DNA from: Flavobacterium sp. HSC-32F16
Lineage (GTDB): Bacteria > Bacteroidota > Bacteroidia > Flavobacteriales > Flavobacteriaceae
Assembly (NCBI RefSeq): GCF_024171645.1
Contig: NZ_JALKAC010000007.1
Coordinates: 124,001 to 188,000 of the forward strand
Length of the DNA: 64,000 bases
Direction: 5' to 3'
Position numbers and translations under genes: made by a program. Each line of letters begins with the position of its first letter. The stretch's first letter is position 1. Of the stretch, positions 62,564 through 64,000 are shown piece by piece. The notes below the pieces were generated by a model. It had not been told where the DNA came from, made no database searches, and saw only the letters and a list, made by a program, of their open reading frames with translations.

Positions 62564-62751
62564 AATGTTTTGTTTTAAGTTAGTTGTAGTTTCAAAATCA
62601 ATTATTTAACAGTTTTTTCTGCTTTTTAAATTATATATGAAAGTTACCTCAATACTTGTTAAAAAATTTTACACAACTTTTTTTCAGCCTTATATAATTT
62701 TCATTAAATCACAATATTTCTACTAAAGTGACGTTGCAGTTTTTGAAAAAC

Positions 62752-62785
62752 AAAAAAATCCCTTTTTTCATGAAAGGGATTTTTA
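62752..62785 (-). terminator. intrinsic terminator after fabF
   Basis: AAATCCCTTTT (62756-62766) and GAAAGGGATTT (62772-62782) pair with a short TTCAT loop; on the minus strand a U-tract follows. It is 34 bp after the fabF stop and separates it from mlaE. Confidence 0.8.
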
Positions 62786-62818
62786 AATATTGTGTAGTAT
62801 TGCCGTTTTTGCTGTAAC

Positions 62819-64000
62819 TTATTCTGTAAATTTTTTAAAGATTGAACTGGCTACATGTCCGCCAAAACCAAAAGTATTACTCATGGCATAATTGACTTCT
62901 CTTGAGTGAGCTTTTCCAAGTGTCAGATTAAATTTATCTCCATAATCTTGTTCAACAGTTTGTGTGTTTATAGTAGGCGGTACAATGTTTTCCTGAAGGG
63001 CTTTTATACAAGCAACTGCTTCAATTGCTCCTGCGCCGCCAAGCAAATGCCCCGTCATTGATTTTGTAGCACTGATATTTGCATTAGGTTTTATTCCAAA
63101 TACTTTTTCTATTGCTTTAAGTTCACTTAAGTCACCCGCTGGAGTAGAGGTAGCGTGAGCATTTATATAATCAATTTTATCCGGAGTAATTCCGGCTTCT
63201 TCAAGAGCAAGTTCCATACCTAAAACAGCGCCTTCACCTTCAGGATGTGTTCCTGTTAAGTGATATGCATCAGACGCTAAACCGCCTCCCACAATTTCGG
63301 CTAGGATTACAGCATTTCGTTTTACAGCATGTTCGTAGCTTTCTAAGATGACAACGCCTGCACCTTCACCCAAAACAAATCCATCTCTTGCAGCATCAAA
63401 AGGACGAGAAGCTTTAGTATAATCTTCATTTAAAGTAGACAATGCTTTTGAAGCATTGAAACCTCCAATTGAAGATTCTGAAACTGAGGCTTCAGAACCA
63501 CCGCTTATAATCATATCTGCTTTGCCCCAGCGAATGTAATTAAAGGCATCGATAATGGCAGTATTACTGGCAGAGCAGGCAGCAGCTGTTGTATAGTTAA
63601 TGCCGCGAAGACCATATTTAATAGAAATAACACCTGAAGCAATATTGACAATTCTTTTCGGAATAAAAAACGGACTAAATCGTGGTGTGCCGTTTCCTAA
63701 TTTATATTCTCCAAATTGTTCTTCAAAAGTCGAAATACCTCCATCGCCGCATCCCCAGATTACTCCAATTCGGTTTTTGTTTAAAGTATCAAAATCAATG
63801 TTGGCATTTTTTATTGCTTCGTCTGCTGCATGCAAAGCGTATTGCGTAAAAAGATCATATTTTCTAATTTCATTTTTTTCAAAAATAGGCGAAGCATCAA
63901 AGTTTTTAACTTCACACGCAAATTTGGTTTTAAATTGTGTGGTGTCAAATCTTGTAATAGGAGCGGCACCGCTTACTCCGTTAATTAATGAATTCCAATA
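62819..64000 (-). CDS. fabF: beta-ketoacyl-ACP synthase II (FabF), 5' end outside window
   Basis: The frame is open to the right edge and lacks its start; the in-frame TTG at 63835 is not the start because clear FabF sequence precedes it (NGVSGAAPITRFDTTQFKTK). The catalytic Cys is in TTAAACSASN, the first His in INAHATSTPAGD, the second in SMTGHLLGGAG, and the Gly-rich end is NTFGFGGHVASSIFKKF. These form the Cys-His-His triad of KAS I/II condensing enzymes in fatty-acid elongation. A terminator follows. Confidence 0.95.
   Translation of the reverse strand, partial: YWNSLINGVSGAAPITRFDTTQFKTKFACEVKNFDASPIFEKNEIRKYDLFTQYALHAADEAIKNANIDFDTLNKNRIGVIWGCGDGGISTFEEQFGEYKLGNGTPRFSPFFIPKRIVNIASGVISIKYGLRGINYTTAAACSASNTAIIDAFNYIRWGKADMIISGGSEASVSESSIGGFNASKALSTLNEDYTKASRPFDAARDGFVLGEGAGVVILESYEHAVKRNAVILAEIVGGGLASDAYHLTGTHPEGEGAVLGMELALEEAGITPDKIDYINAHATSTPAGDLSELKAIEKVFGIKPNANISATKSMTGHLLGGAGAIEAVACIKALQENIVPPTINTQTVEQDYGDKFNLTLGKAHSREVNYAMSNTFGFGGHVASSIFKKFTE

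Overview
The window looks like a chromosome segment of a Flavobacterium-type Bacteroidota. The DNA is AT-rich, several promoters fit the Bacteroidota TTTG / TAnnTTTG pattern, and Shine-Dalgarno sequences are weak. It also holds SusC/SusD genes, a type IX secretion C-terminal signal, delta-60 repeats and flavobacterial hairpin repeats. No species can be named from the sequence alone.

Layout. (1) 0-4.5 kb: AraC regulator fragment, SRPBCC protein, secreted unknown, then an AraC regulator and an Old Yellow Enzyme on the minus strand. (2) 4.7-24.6 kb: an accessory region ending at an intact tRNA-Tyr. About 190 bp including the 3' end of that tRNA is duplicated near 4.74-4.94 kb. Three further composite sites with tRNA T-arm-like sequence lie at 10.1, 19.5 and 22.8 kb and cut the island into modules: an S41 protease plus MG2-type protein with a copied protease tail; a PAAR-like DUF4280 / 990-residue protein / four tandem paralogous lipoproteins, which reads as an effector-immunity locus; a delta-60-repeat protein with a T9SS signal; and a dead IS3-family element. 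No integrase is present. (3) 25-36.7 kb: housekeeping and small conserved genes: a DUF4369-TlpA lipoprotein interrupted by an in-frame TGA, J-domain/KTSC protein, several small proteins, YchJ-like protein, VWA + MoxR/ChlI-like pair, 2OG-Fe(II) oxygenase, DMT transporter, two Cys/Met-rich micro-ORFs around a terminator upstream of a glutamate dehydrogenase, and a sterol-desaturase-family enzyme. (4) 37-48.8 kb: a polysaccharide utilization locus: SusR-like regulator, two surface-glycan-binding candidates, SusC, SusD, GH99/GH71-like lipoprotein and a SusB-like GH97. The GH97 glutamates align with SusB at a constant offset, which points to alpha-glucan. (5) 49-64 kb: outer-membrane barrel protein, membrane unknowns, DNA-deoxyinosine glycosylase, AraC regulator, MarR-GNAT fusion, then a minus-strand run of FAD oxidoreductase, low-affinity iron permease-like protein, AsmA-like protein and an MCE/MlaD-MlaF-MlaE lipid transporter, ending in the C-terminal part of fabF.

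How it fits together. The core genes handle envelope maintenance (Mla/MCE, AsmA), alpha-glucan uptake and general metabolism. The 20-kb tRNA-Tyr island carries almost only exported or contact-related functions, and its repeat-bounded modules look like serial insertions at related attachment sites. The strongest candidates for something undescribed are that modular island, the DUF4280 effector with its amplified immunity-like lipoproteins (two copies contain the same 46-bp perfect palindrome over the lipobox), and the Cys/Met-rich leader pair before the dehydrogenase. All functions are read from sequence patterns; no database search was possible.
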